This document shows positions 27,835 to 36,046 of a stretch of 64,000 nt of DNA, in pieces. The first letter of the stretch is position 1. Every line of letters starts with the position of its first letter. The stretch comes from Maritimibacter sp. (GTDB taxonomy: Bacteria > Pseudomonadota > Alphaproteobacteria > Rhodobacterales > Rhodobacteraceae): the NCBI GenBank assembly GCA_002701395.1, contig NZVC01000059.1:1-64000 (forward strand), read 5' to 3'. The translations under genes were made by a program, and so were the position numbers. The notes below the pieces were generated by a model, which saw only the letters and a list, made by a program, of their open reading frames with translations, had not been told where the DNA came from and did no database searches.

Positions 27835-28725
27835 ATGGACTGGCGGTCTGTAAAATTTGACTGGAACCGCGCGCGGGCCTTCTTGGTCACCGCCGAAGAA
27901 GGCTCTTTGTCCGCCGCCGCGCGGGCGCTGGGGATGGCGCAGCCGACCCTTGGCCGACAGGTCAGCGCGCTGGAGGCAGAGCTGGGCCTTGCCCTGTTCG
28001 AACGTGCGGCGCACGGGCTGGTGCTGACCCCGTCAGGTCTGGAACTGCTGGACCACGTCCGCGCGATGGGAGAGGCGGCAGGACGCATGTCGCTGGCCGC
28101 AGGCGGGCGTTCGCAAGAGATCGAGGGCACGATCTGCATCTCGGCCTCTGAACTGTACGCCGCGCACCTGCTTCCGCCGATCGTCGCCCAACTGCGGCAG
28201 CAGGCCCCCGGCATCGAGGTCGAGATCGTCGCGTCCAACGCGGCGGCGGACCTGCGCCGGCGCGAGGCCGATATCGCGCTGCGCAACTTCCGCCCCGAGC
28301 AGCCGGATCTTGTCGCCCGCAGGCTGCGCGACGACCACGCGTGGCTGTACGCCACGCCAGAGTATCTAAAGCGGATCGGCAATCCCACGCGCCCCGAACA
28401 CCTGTCGAAGGCCGAGTTCGTCGGCTTCGACACCGGTCCCGCGCTTCTGCGGGCGCTGAACGCGCTTGGCCTTGATCTTTCGCCCGCGAACATCGCCGTG
28501 ACATGCGCCAGCCAACTGGTTCAATGGCACCTTGTCCGCGCCGGAACCGGCATCGGCCTGTTCCCCGAAACGTTGGGCGCAACCGATCCCGGAATTTGCC
28601 GCGTTCCGGTCGATCTGCCGCCGCTGGATGTGCCTCTTTGGCTGACAGCGCACAGAGAACTGAACACCAGCCGCAGGGTGCGCTTGGTTTTTGACCTGAT
28701 TGCGAACGCCCTCTCGCGATCCTGA
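27835..28725 (+). CDS. LysR-family transcriptional regulator
   Basis: 296 residues from the ATG at 27835: an N-terminal helix-turn-helix (FLVTAEEGSLSAAARALGMAQPTLGRQVSALE) and a LysR substrate-binding domain. It is of the type with short target operons, divergent from the MDR oxidoreductase. In-frame alternatives at 27823 and 27742 exist; none has a clear ribosome site, and the earliest would overlap the operator and the neighbour's start. The inducer is unknown. It is followed by potF, but in a separate unit. Confidence 0.85.
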   Translation: MDWRSVKFDWNRARAFLVTAEEGSLSAAARALGMAQPTLGRQVSALEAELGLALFERAAHGLVLTPSGLELLDHVRAMGEAAGRMSLAAGGRSQEIEGTICISASELYAAHLLPPIVAQLRQQAPGIEVEIVASNAAADLRRREADIALRNFRPEQPDLVARRLRDDHAWLYATPEYLKRIGNPTRPEHLSKAEFVGFDTGPALLRALNALGLDLSPANIAVTCASQLVQWHLVRAGTGIGLFPETLGATDPGICRVPVDLPPLDVPLWLTAHRELNTSRRVRLVFDLIANALSRS

Positions 28726-28832
28726 CATTGCCCCCCGCGCTTGGACAATCCCCATTGCGGGGGACCGGGTTATCCGTTCAAATGCCCAATCGAAGGAGTT
28801 GCGACTCTTTCCCACAATTGGGGAGTACACTT

Positions 28833-29915
28833 ATGAAAACGGAAATCGCCGCCCTGGTCGCCGCCACTCTGGCAGCCACGGCCGCCACCGCCGACGAGGT
28901 CCGGGTCTATAACTGGTCCGACTACATCGACGAAGAGCTGCTGACGAAATTCGAGGAAGAAACCGGAATCGACCTGATCTACGACGTGTTCGACTCGAAC
29001 GAGGTTCTGGAAACCAAGATGCTGGCCGGTGGCTCGGGCTATGACATCGTGGTTCCGACCGGTTCGTTCCTGCAGCGCCAGATCCAAGCCGGTGCGTTCC
29101 AGCCGCTGGACTTCGAACAGCTGCCGAACGCCGAGAACCTGTGGGGCACCATCAAGGAACGGACCGACAAGTACGATCCGGGCAACGAATACTCGATCAA
29201 CTACATGTGGGGCACCACCGGTATCGGCGCCGACATGACCGCCGTCACCGAAGTTCTGGGCGAGGACGCCCCGGTCGACAGCCTCGCGCTGATCTTCGAC
29301 CCGGCGAACATGGAAAAGCTGGCCGAATGCGGCGTGCATTTCCTTGATGCCCCGACCGAGGTGATCCCGGCCGCGCTGAAATACCTGGGCGAAGACCCGG
29401 ACAGCAAGGACCCCGAGGTCATCGCGAAGGCGGAAGAAGTGCTGCTGGGCGTCCGGCCGTACATCCAGAAGTTCCACTCGTCCGAATACATCAACGCACT
29501 GGCCAACGGCGAGATCTGCGTTGCGTTCGGCTGGTCCGGTGACGTTCTGCAGGCGCGCGACCGCGCGGCCGAGGCCGACAACGGCGTCGAGATCGTCTAC
29601 AACGCGCCGAAGGAAGGCGCGCTGATGTGGTTCGACCAGATGGCGATCCCGGTGGACGCTCCGAACCCCGAGGGCGCACACACGTTCCTGAACTTCATCA
29701 TGGATGCTCAGAACATGGCTGCGGCCTCGAACTACGTCTACTACGCCAACGGCAACGAGGCGTCGCAGGAGTTCCTGATCGAGGACGTGATCGGCGACTC
29801 GGCGATCTATCCGGACGAGGCGACGCTGGACAACCTGTACACCTTCACGCCCTATCCGCCGCAGGTGCAGCGCACCGTGACCCGGCTGTGGACCAAGGTG
29901 AAATCGGGCACCTGA
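28833..29915 (+). CDS. potF: Putrescine/spermidine ABC transporter substrate-binding protein
   Basis: 360 residues with a signal peptide (MKTEIAALVAATLAATAATA) and the mature start DEVRVYNWSDYIDEE, typical of PotF/PotD polyamine-binding proteins. It captures polyamines in the periplasm for the PotGHI importer. GGGGAG precedes the ATG at 28833. A CCCAAT/ATTGGG pair (28785-28790 and 28817-28822) may fold the leader. It is first in potFGHI, and the hairpin-rich gap before potG suggests it is expressed above the other subunits. Confidence 0.92.
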   Translation: MKTEIAALVAATLAATAATADEVRVYNWSDYIDEELLTKFEEETGIDLIYDVFDSNEVLETKMLAGGSGYDIVVPTGSFLQRQIQAGAFQPLDFEQLPNAENLWGTIKERTDKYDPGNEYSINYMWGTTGIGADMTAVTEVLGEDAPVDSLALIFDPANMEKLAECGVHFLDAPTEVIPAALKYLGEDPDSKDPEVIAKAEEVLLGVRPYIQKFHSSEYINALANGEICVAFGWSGDVLQARDRAAEADNGVEIVYNAPKEGALMWFDQMAIPVDAPNPEGAHTFLNFIMDAQNMAAASNYVYYANGNEASQEFLIEDVIGDSAIYPDEATLDNLYTFTPYPPQVQRTVTRLWTKVKSGT

Positions 29916-29938
29916 GCTTGCCCGAGCTGACACAGAAC

Positions 29939-30012
29939 GCGGCGGCCCGGACACGGACCGCCGCACCCTGCGAGACGGGACGCGTCTTCCCATCAGAGGG
30001 CGCGAGCCCTCT
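29939..30012 (+). other. Two hairpins in the potF-potG spacer
   Basis: GCGGCGG (29939-29945) pairs with CCGCCGC (29958-29964), and AGAGGGC-GCGA-GCCCTCT (29995-30012) is a perfect 7-bp stem. Neither is followed by a T-run. Such elements after a binding-protein gene commonly protect its 3' end and lower expression of downstream genes. Confidence 0.55.
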
Positions 30013-30075
30013 CGGGACAGTGCGCGCACCCGCTTCGTTTCCCACCACGCCCCCGTTGCTGCTGGAAACCCGCGC

Positions 30076-31200
30076 ATGAGCTCTCAGACCGTCTTCGCCC
30101 CTTGGAAAGACCCGACCCAGAAACCGCTGATCCGCTTTCAGGGCGTGACCAAGCGGTTCGGAGACTTCACGGCCGTCGACAACATCGACCTCGACATCTA
30201 CACCCGTGAATTCTTTGCCCTTCTCGGCCCGTCGGGCTGCGGCAAGACCACGCTGATGCGGATGCTCGCCGGATTCGAGACGCCGACCGAAGGCACCATC
30301 CTTCTGGACGGTCAGGACATGGCGCCGGTGCCGCCGAACAAGCGGTCGACCAACATGATGTTCCAGTCCTACGCGCTGTTCCCGCACCTTTCCGTGCGTG
30401 ACAACATCGCCTTCGGGCTGAAGCGCGAGGGCAAGCCCAAGGACGAGATCCACGCCCGCGTGGAAGAGATGCTGCGCCTTGTGCAGCTTCAGAAATTCGC
30501 GACCCGCAAGCCGCACCAGATTTCCGGCGGCCAAAGACAGCGCGTGGCGCTGGCTCGGTCGCTGGCGAAGGCGCCGAAGCTGCTGCTGCTGGACGAACCG
30601 CTGGGCGCGCTGGACAAGAAACTGCGCGAGGAAACGCAGTTCGAACTGATGGACATTCAGGAAAAGACCGGCACCACCTTCGTGATCGTGACCCACGATC
30701 AGGAAGAGGCGATGACCGTCGCCAGCCGTGTCGCCGTGATGGACGCAGGGCAACTGAAACAGGTCGCCACCCCGCCGCAGATCTACGAGAACCCGAACTC
30801 GGTCTACGTGGCGGACTTCATCGGCGAGGTCACCATCATCGAAGGCACGGTCCGCAAGGACGGCGAGGTCTACGCGATGGACTGGGCCGAGGGACAGCCG
30901 CCGATCCGCATCCGGTCCGCGCTGGACCTGCCCGACGGCAGCCGCGGCTATGTCGCCGTGCGCCCCGAGAAGGTCGAGATCCATATGCAGAAGCCCGAGG
31001 ACGACAACGTGCTGCGCGGCAAGATCATCGACATCGGGTATCTGGGGAACCTGTCGACCTATCACGTCGAACTGGCCAACGGTCAGATCATCCGCGCCCA
31101 GAACTTTAACACCGAGCGGTCGACCCGCCAGACCTTCACTTGGGAAGACGAGGTCTGGGTGAACTTCACCACCGCCTGCGGCGTCCTGCTGGAGTCCTGA
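30076..31200 (+). CDS. potG: Polyamine ABC transporter ATP-binding protein
   Basis: 374 residues with Walker A GPSGCGKTT at 51-59, signature ISGGQRQR, Walker B LLLLDEPLGALD and the H-loop VTHDQEEAM. A C-terminal TOBE-like domain follows from about residue 250. It energises polyamine import with PotH and PotI. It starts 160 bases after potF and ends one base before the potH ATG. Confidence 0.93.
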   Translation: MSSQTVFAPWKDPTQKPLIRFQGVTKRFGDFTAVDNIDLDIYTREFFALLGPSGCGKTTLMRMLAGFETPTEGTILLDGQDMAPVPPNKRSTNMMFQSYALFPHLSVRDNIAFGLKREGKPKDEIHARVEEMLRLVQLQKFATRKPHQISGGQRQRVALARSLAKAPKLLLLDEPLGALDKKLREETQFELMDIQEKTGTTFVIVTHDQEEAMTVASRVAVMDAGQLKQVATPPQIYENPNSVYVADFIGEVTIIEGTVRKDGEVYAMDWAEGQPPIRIRSALDLPDGSRGYVAVRPEKVEIHMQKPEDDNVLRGKIIDIGYLGNLSTYHVELANGQIIRAQNFNTERSTRQTFTWEDEVWVNFTTACGVLLES

Positions 31201-31201
31201 G

Positions 31202-32092
31202 ATGCGCCGTTTCGCCCTGATCGCCCTGCCCTACGCCTGGCTTTTGGCGCTGTTCCTGGTGCCGTTCATCATCGTCCTGAAGATCTCGCTGTCGGACTAC
31301 GCGGTCTCGATCCCGCCCTACACGCCGCTGCTGGACCTGTCGGCGGGCTGGGAGGGCGTGAAGCGGTTCTTCTCGCAGCTGGACTTCGACAACTTCCTGT
31401 TCCTGACGACGGACGACCTGTACTGGAAGGCCTACCTTTCCTCGCTGAAGATCGCGGTGATCGCGACCATCCTGACGCTGCTGGTGGGCTTCCCCATCGC
31501 CTATGGCATGGCGCGGGCCGAGGAAAGCTGGCGGCCGATGCTGCTGATGCTGGTGATCCTGCCGTTCTGGACCTCTTTCCTGATCCGCGTCTATTCGTGG
31601 ATGGGGATTCTCAGTCAGGACGGGTATCTGAACCAGCTTCTGCTGGGGCTTGGGCTGATCTCGGAACCGCTGCGCATCCTCAACACCAACGCGGCGGTCT
31701 ATATCGGGATCGTGTACACCTACCTGCCGTTCATGGTGCTGCCGATCTATGCCACGCTGGAAAAGCTGGACAATTCGCTGCTGGAAGCAGCCGAGGATCT
31801 TGGCTGCTCGCGCACATCGGCCTTCTGGCTGGTGACGATCCCGCTGTCGATCCCCGGCATCGTGGCAGGCTGTTTTCTGGTGTTCATCCCAACCATCGGC
31901 GAGTTCGTGATCCCGTCGCTTCTGGGCGGCTCCGAGACGCTGATGATCGGCAAGGTGCTGTGGGACGAGTTCTTCTCGAACCGCGACTGGCCGCTGGCCT
32001 CTGCCGTTGCCGTCATCCTTCTGCTGATCCTTGTGATCCCCATCGTGCTGTTCCAGCGCAACGAGCAGAAACAGCGGGAGTCCGAGGGATGA
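31202..32092 (+). CDS. potH: Polyamine ABC transporter permease
   Basis: 296 residues with about six membrane helices. It carries the ABC-permease EAA loop, LLEAAEDLGCSRTSAFWLVTIPLSIPGI, which docks on PotG. Its start follows the potG stop by one base with GGAG close by. A 109-bp gap with two large palindromes separates it from potI, which is unusual for genes of this coupled type. Confidence 0.92.
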   Translation: MRRFALIALPYAWLLALFLVPFIIVLKISLSDYAVSIPPYTPLLDLSAGWEGVKRFFSQLDFDNFLFLTTDDLYWKAYLSSLKIAVIATILTLLVGFPIAYGMARAEESWRPMLLMLVILPFWTSFLIRVYSWMGILSQDGYLNQLLLGLGLISEPLRILNTNAAVYIGIVYTYLPFMVLPIYATLEKLDNSLLEAAEDLGCSRTSAFWLVTIPLSIPGIVAGCFLVFIPTIGEFVIPSLLGGSETLMIGKVLWDEFFSNRDWPLASAVAVILLLILVIPIVLFQRNEQKQRESEG

Positions 32093-32097
32093 GGGAT

Positions 32098-32173
32098 CAG
32101 AATTTTCTGGAAAATTCTGCGTATCGGGGTCTATCGGAAGGCCCTTTGGGACACGATCTTCTAGAAGATCGTG
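32098..32173. repeat. Two perfect 22-bp palindromes between potH and potI
   Basis: The first, 32098-32119, has arms CAGAATTTTC and GAAAATTCTG around TG. The second, 32152-32173, has arms CACGATCTTCT and AGAAGATCGTG with no spacer. Their centres are 54 bp apart. Their AT-rich composition differs from the flanks. No direct repeats or gene accompany them. Confidence 0.8.
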
Positions 32174-32201
32174 ACGCCCCGCCGCGGCCGGAGGTGCCCG
32201 C

Positions 32202-33017
32202 ATGAGACGGTTTTCATGGTTCAACGCCACGTCTCTGACGCTTGGCTTCGCGTTCCTCTACCTGCCGATGGTGATCCTTGTGATCTACAGCTTCAACGCC
32301 TCGAAGCTGGTGACGGTCTGGGCCGGGTTCTCGACCCGCTGGTACGGGGAACTTCTGAGCAACGAAGCGTTCCTGAACGCGGCATGGGTCACGCTGAAGG
32401 TCGCGGTGTTCTCGTCGACGCTGGCGACCGTGCTGGGCACGCTTGCCGCACTGGTGCTGGTGCGCGCGGGGCGCTTCCCCGGACGCACCGCGTTCTCGGG
32501 CATGATCTACGCGCCGCTGGTGATGCCCGAGGTGATCACCGGCCTGTCGCTTCTGCTGCTTTTCATCGCCATCGGCCTTGACCGGGGCATCCTGACCATC
32601 GTGCTGGCGCACACCACCTTTTCGATGTGCTACGTCTCGGTCGTGGTCTCGTCCCGGCTGGCGACCTTCGACAAATCGCTGGAAGAGGCCGCGCTTGACC
32701 TTGGCTGCACACCTTTCGAAGCGTTCCGGCTGGTAACGCTTCCCATCATCGCGCCTGCCGTGATATCCGGCTGGCTGCTTGCCTTCACCCTGTCGCTTGA
32801 CGATCTCGTCATCGCGTCCTTCGTTACAGGCCCATCGGCCACGACATTGCCTATGAAAATCTGGTCTTCCGTCCGGCTCGGTGTCAGCCCGGAAATCAAC
32901 GCGCTCTCGACGATCCTGATCGGAATCGTCACCGCGGGCGTCGTCACTGCGTCCATCGTATCGAAACGCGCCATTTCAGCGCGCCAGCGCGACGAACAGG
33001 CTGCGGCTGCCACATGA
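32202..33017 (+). CDS. potI: Polyamine ABC transporter permease
   Basis: 271 residues with about six membrane helices and the EAA loop LEEAALDLGCTPFEAFRLVTLPIIAPAV. It pairs with PotH to form the channel. GGAGG lies about 6 bases before the ATG. Its stop overlaps the start of the glutamine-synthetase-like gene in ATGA, linking import to catabolism. Confidence 0.92.
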   Translation: MRRFSWFNATSLTLGFAFLYLPMVILVIYSFNASKLVTVWAGFSTRWYGELLSNEAFLNAAWVTLKVAVFSSTLATVLGTLAALVLVRAGRFPGRTAFSGMIYAPLVMPEVITGLSLLLLFIAIGLDRGILTIVLAHTTFSMCYVSVVVSSRLATFDKSLEEAALDLGCTPFEAFRLVTLPIIAPAVISGWLLAFTLSLDDLVIASFVTGPSATTLPMKIWSSVRLGVSPEINALSTILIGIVTAGVVTASIVSKRAISARQRDEQAAAAT

Positions 33018-34354
33018 CGAGCTTTCTTGACGAGTACGCGGCCTACACCGCCGCGCACGGCACGCCCGACCGCATCGAACTGCTGCTGCCCGACATCAAC
33101 GCGATTCTTCGCGGCAAATGGCTGCCCGGCACCGACGCGAAAAAGCTGCAGGACGGCGGCGTTCGCCTGCCGCTGTCGACCTATGCGCCCAACATCATGG
33201 GCGAGGACATCCCAGAAACGGGCCTTGGCATCGCCATCGGCGACCCGGACGGCATCATGGTGCCGGTCGAGGGCACGCTGAAGCCGGTGCCGTGGGCCGA
33301 GGGGCACGTCGCGCAGGTCCAGTGCGAGATGACCGGCGACGGCGACGTGACCTCGCCGCTGTCGAGCCGCGACAAGCTGGCGGCGATGCTGCAACGCTTT
33401 GCGGACCGCGGGCTGAAGCCGGTGATCGCGACCGAGCTGGAGTTCTACCTGCTGCTCCCGCGCGAGGCGCCCGAGGATGCGCCCTGCCCGCCGCCGCACG
33501 CGCCCGAGACGCAGAACTACGAAATGAACGTGCTGGACCGCACGCACGAGATCCTGACCGAGATCCAGCAGGCCTCGGCGATCCAGGGGCTGGCGACGGA
33601 TTCCCTGATCGCCGAGTACGGACCGGGCCAGTACGAGATCAACTTCCACCACAGCGACAACGCGCTGGAAGCGGCGGACACGGCGGTGCTGTTCCGCCGG
33701 CTGGTGCGCGGCGTGGTGCAGCGGCACGGGATGGAGGCCACGTTCATGGCCAAGCCCTATGCCGACTATCCGGGCAACGGGATGCACGTCCACGTCAGCG
33801 TGTCGGGCGAGGACGGCAACATCTTCCCCGGCACCGGGGACGATCCGTCCGAGGTGCTGGGCCACGCGGTGGCCGGGGTGCTGAAGACGATGCCCGAGGT
33901 GCAGGCGGTGCTGGCGCCGCACATGAACTCGTTCCGCCGCTTTGCGCCGGGCAGCTTCTCGCCCAACCGGCCGGACTGGGGGCTAGACCATCGCGGCGCC
34001 GCGGTGCGCCTGCCCGACACCGAGGGGCCGGGCGCGCGGCTGGAACACCGGATCGGAGGCGCCGATTGTAACCCGTACCTTGCGATCACCGCGATCCTCG
34101 GCGGCGTGTTGTGGGGTCTGGACAACAAGCCGGACCTGCCGCTGCCGATCGACGATCCAACCGCCCCGCAGCCCGCGCCGCTGGCGCATGACTGGCGCAA
34201 GGCGGTGGATGCCTTCGCGGGGTCGGAGTTCATCGCCGACATCTTCGGCGAGCGGTTCGTCGAGATCTACGCGACGCTGAAATACGACGAGATCGCCAAG
34301 CTGACCTCCGAGATTACGCCGGCGGAATACCGGACCTATCTCGGGCGTCTGTGA
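33014..34354 (+). CDS. puuA: Glutamine synthetase family protein, probable gamma-glutamylpolyamine synthetase
   Basis: 446 residues, as expected for the GlnA-like gamma-glutamylpolyamine synthetases. It shows ATELEFYLL, EYGPGQYEINFHH, GNGMHVHVSVS, NSFRRFAPGSFSPNRPDWG and LEHRIGGADCNPYLA, the metal and ATP/glutamate site segments. It starts within the potI stop codon, so it is co-expressed with the importer and probably glutamylates imported putrescine or spermidine. Ordinary nitrogen assimilation is less likely because of the operon. It ends before intergenic repeat copy C. Confidence 0.82.
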   Translation: MTSFLDEYAAYTAAHGTPDRIELLLPDINAILRGKWLPGTDAKKLQDGGVRLPLSTYAPNIMGEDIPETGLGIAIGDPDGIMVPVEGTLKPVPWAEGHVAQVQCEMTGDGDVTSPLSSRDKLAAMLQRFADRGLKPVIATELEFYLLLPREAPEDAPCPPPHAPETQNYEMNVLDRTHEILTEIQQASAIQGLATDSLIAEYGPGQYEINFHHSDNALEAADTAVLFRRLVRGVVQRHGMEATFMAKPYADYPGNGMHVHVSVSGEDGNIFPGTGDDPSEVLGHAVAGVLKTMPEVQAVLAPHMNSFRRFAPGSFSPNRPDWGLDHRGAAVRLPDTEGPGARLEHRIGGADCNPYLAITAILGGVLWGLDNKPDLPLPIDDPTAPQPAPLAHDWRKAVDAFAGSEFIADIFGERFVEIYATLKYDEIAKLTSEITPAEYRTYLGRL

Positions 34355-34372
34355 CCGGCCGGACGCGTGGAA

Positions 34373-34422
34373 GCGAGGGGCCTGCCCCTCGCGCTCCCCG
34401 AGGTATTTGAGAAGAGAAGAAG
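34373..34422. repeat. Intergenic repeat, copy C (reverse orientation)
   Basis: The 23-nt core at 34400-34422, read on the minus strand, is CTTCTTCTCTT, CTC, AAATACCTC, followed by GGGG and then the perfect hairpin GCGAGGGG-CCTG-CCCCTCGC (34373-34392). The order core, GGGG, hairpin matches copy A. It lies in the 207-bp gap before surE and could end transcription of the polyamine operon. Confidence 0.8.
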
Positions 34423-34503
34423 GGGCGCGGCCGCGGTTTGAGCGGCGACGACGCCAAAAAGCAACGCGGTCCCCTTCGCGAACCGTGTGGGGTTGAAACG
34501 CGA

Positions 34504-34532
34504 TTCAAATTCGCGCGCGGCTGTTCTATGGT
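34504..34532 (+). promoter_or_regulatory. Candidate promoter of surE-pcm-nlpD
   Basis: TTCAAA (34504-34509) and TATGGT (34527-34532) are 17 bases apart, each matching four of six consensus positions. The predicted start would give a leader of about 24 bases before the surE ATG. Confidence 0.3.
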
Positions 34533-34561
34533 GTGCCCAATAAATAAAAGACGAGGCGGGC

Positions 34562-35347
34562 ATGCGAATTCTCATCACGAACGACGACGGGATCAATGCG
34601 CCGGGACTTGAGGTTCTGACGCGGATTGCCGAGGACGTCGCCGGATCGGGCGGCGAGGTCTGGACCGTGGCGCCGGCGTTCGAGCAGTCGGGCGTCGCCC
34701 ACTGCATCAACTACGTCCATCCGATGATGATCGCCGAGTTGGGTCCGCGCCGCTTCGCCGCCGAAGGGTCGCCCGCCGACTGCGTATTGGCGGGCCTGTA
34801 CGACGTGCTGCCCGACGGCCGCCCCGACCTTGTGCTGTCGGGTGTGAACCGGGGCAACAATGCCGCCGAGAACGCGCTGTATTCCGGCACCATCGGCGGC
34901 GCGATGGAGGCGGCGCTGCAGGGGCTGCCCGCGATCGCGCTCAGCCAGTTCTGGGGCCCGGACAATGCCGGGCTGGACGACCCCTTCGAGGCTGCAGCCG
35001 CCACCGGCGCGGGTATCGTGCGCAAGCTGCTGGATGCCGGCGAATGGGGCGGCGACGGTTATTCCACCTTCTACAACGTCAATTTCCCGCCCTGCCCCGC
35101 GTCGGCGGTCAAAGGCACCCGCGTCGCGGCGCAGGGCCTGCGCAAGGGCACCAATTTCAGCGCCGAGGCGCATATCTCCCCGTCCGGCCGCCGCTTTCTG
35201 TGGCTGAAGGGCGGCAACCAGCATGTCGACAGCGCCCCCGGCACCGACAACCAGGTCAACCGCGAGGGCTATGTGTCGGTCACCCCGATGCGATGCGACC
35301 TGACGGCGCATGATTTGCTGGATAAGCTGCGGGGGACAGTCGAATGA
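34562..35347 (+). CDS. surE: 5'/3'-nucleotidase SurE
   Basis: 261 residues. The metal-binding TNDDG is at residues 5-9, with [10 protein letters not shown] and [13 protein letters not shown] as family signatures. SurE dephosphorylates nucleoside monophosphates and is linked to stationary-phase survival. ACGAGG precedes the ATG. Its stop overlaps the pcm start in ATGA, the same pairing as in many proteobacteria. Confidence 0.95.
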   Translation: MRILITNDDGINAPGLEVLTRIAEDVAGSGGEVWTVAPAFEQSGVAHCINYVHPMMIAELGPRRFAAEGSPADCVLAGLYDVLPDGRPDLVLSGVNRGNNAAENALYSGTIGGAMEAALQGLPAIALSQFWGPDNAGLDDPFEAAAATGAGIVRKLLDAGEWGGDGYSTFYNVNFPPCPASAVKGTRVAAQGLRKGTNFSAEAHISPSGRRFLWLKGGNQHVDSAPGTDNQVNREGYVSVTPMRCDLTAHDLLDKLRGTVE

Positions 35348-36003
35348 ACATGATGGCGCCGCCGATGATGGACGCAGAACGTACCATGCAGTTCCTGTTC
35401 GCCCTCCGGTCCAAGGGGGTCACGGACAAGCGCGTGCTGGAAGCGATGGAGAAGGTCGACCGCGGGCTTTTCGTGCGCGGCCACTTTGCCGGGCGCGCTT
35501 ATGAGGACCTGCCGCTGCCGATTGCCTGCGGCCAGACGATCAGCCAGCCCGGCATCGTCGGACTGATGACGCAGGCGCTTGAGGTTCAGCCGCGCGACAA
35601 GGTGCTGGAGGTCGGCACCGGGTCCGGTTACCAGGCCGCGATCCTCAGCCAGCTGGCGCGCCGGGTCTATACCGTCGACCGTCACCGCCGCCTTGTGATG
35701 GAAGCGCGCGAGGTCTTCGACGCGCTGGATCTGACCAACGTGACCACCATCGTCGGCGACGGCAGCTTCGGACTGCCGGACCAAGCGCCATTCGACCGCA
35801 TCGTGGTGACCGCCGCAGCAGAGGACCCGCCCGGCCCCCTCTTGGCGCAACTTCGTACAGGCGGTATCATGGTGGTGCCGGTGGGTCAGTCGGATACGGT
35901 TCAAAGCCTCATAAAGGTTACCAAAACCGAGTCCGGGCTGGAGTATGAAGAGCTTGCGCCGGTACGATTTGTGCCCCTCGTCGAGGGGCTGGGACAGGAC
36001 TGA
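35344..36003 (+). CDS. pcm: Protein-L-isoaspartate O-methyltransferase
   Basis: 219 residues. The SAM-binding [14 protein letters not shown] lies near residue 84, and [17 protein letters not shown] is the substrate-site signature. The enzyme methylates isoaspartyl residues so that damaged proteins can be repaired. It overlaps surE by 4 bases and is 43 bases before the LysM/M23 lipoprotein gene. Confidence 0.95.
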   Translation: MNMMAPPMMDAERTMQFLFALRSKGVTDKRVLEAMEKVDRGLFVRGHFAGRAYEDLPLPIACGQTISQPGIVGLMTQALEVQPRDKVLEVGTGSGYQAAILSQLARRVYTVDRHRRLVMEAREVFDALDLTNVTTIVGDGSFGLPDQAPFDRIVVTAAAEDPPGPLLAQLRTGGIMVVPVGQSDTVQSLIKVTKTESGLEYEELAPVRFVPLVEGLGQD

Positions 36004-36046
36004 GCGAAAGGCCCCGGGCAACAACGGGGTCGCGAGGGAACGAGCT

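Noticed and set aside
28728-28832. In-frame extension of potF upstream of 28833
   Set aside because: It would remove the N-terminal signal peptide that a periplasmic binding protein needs.
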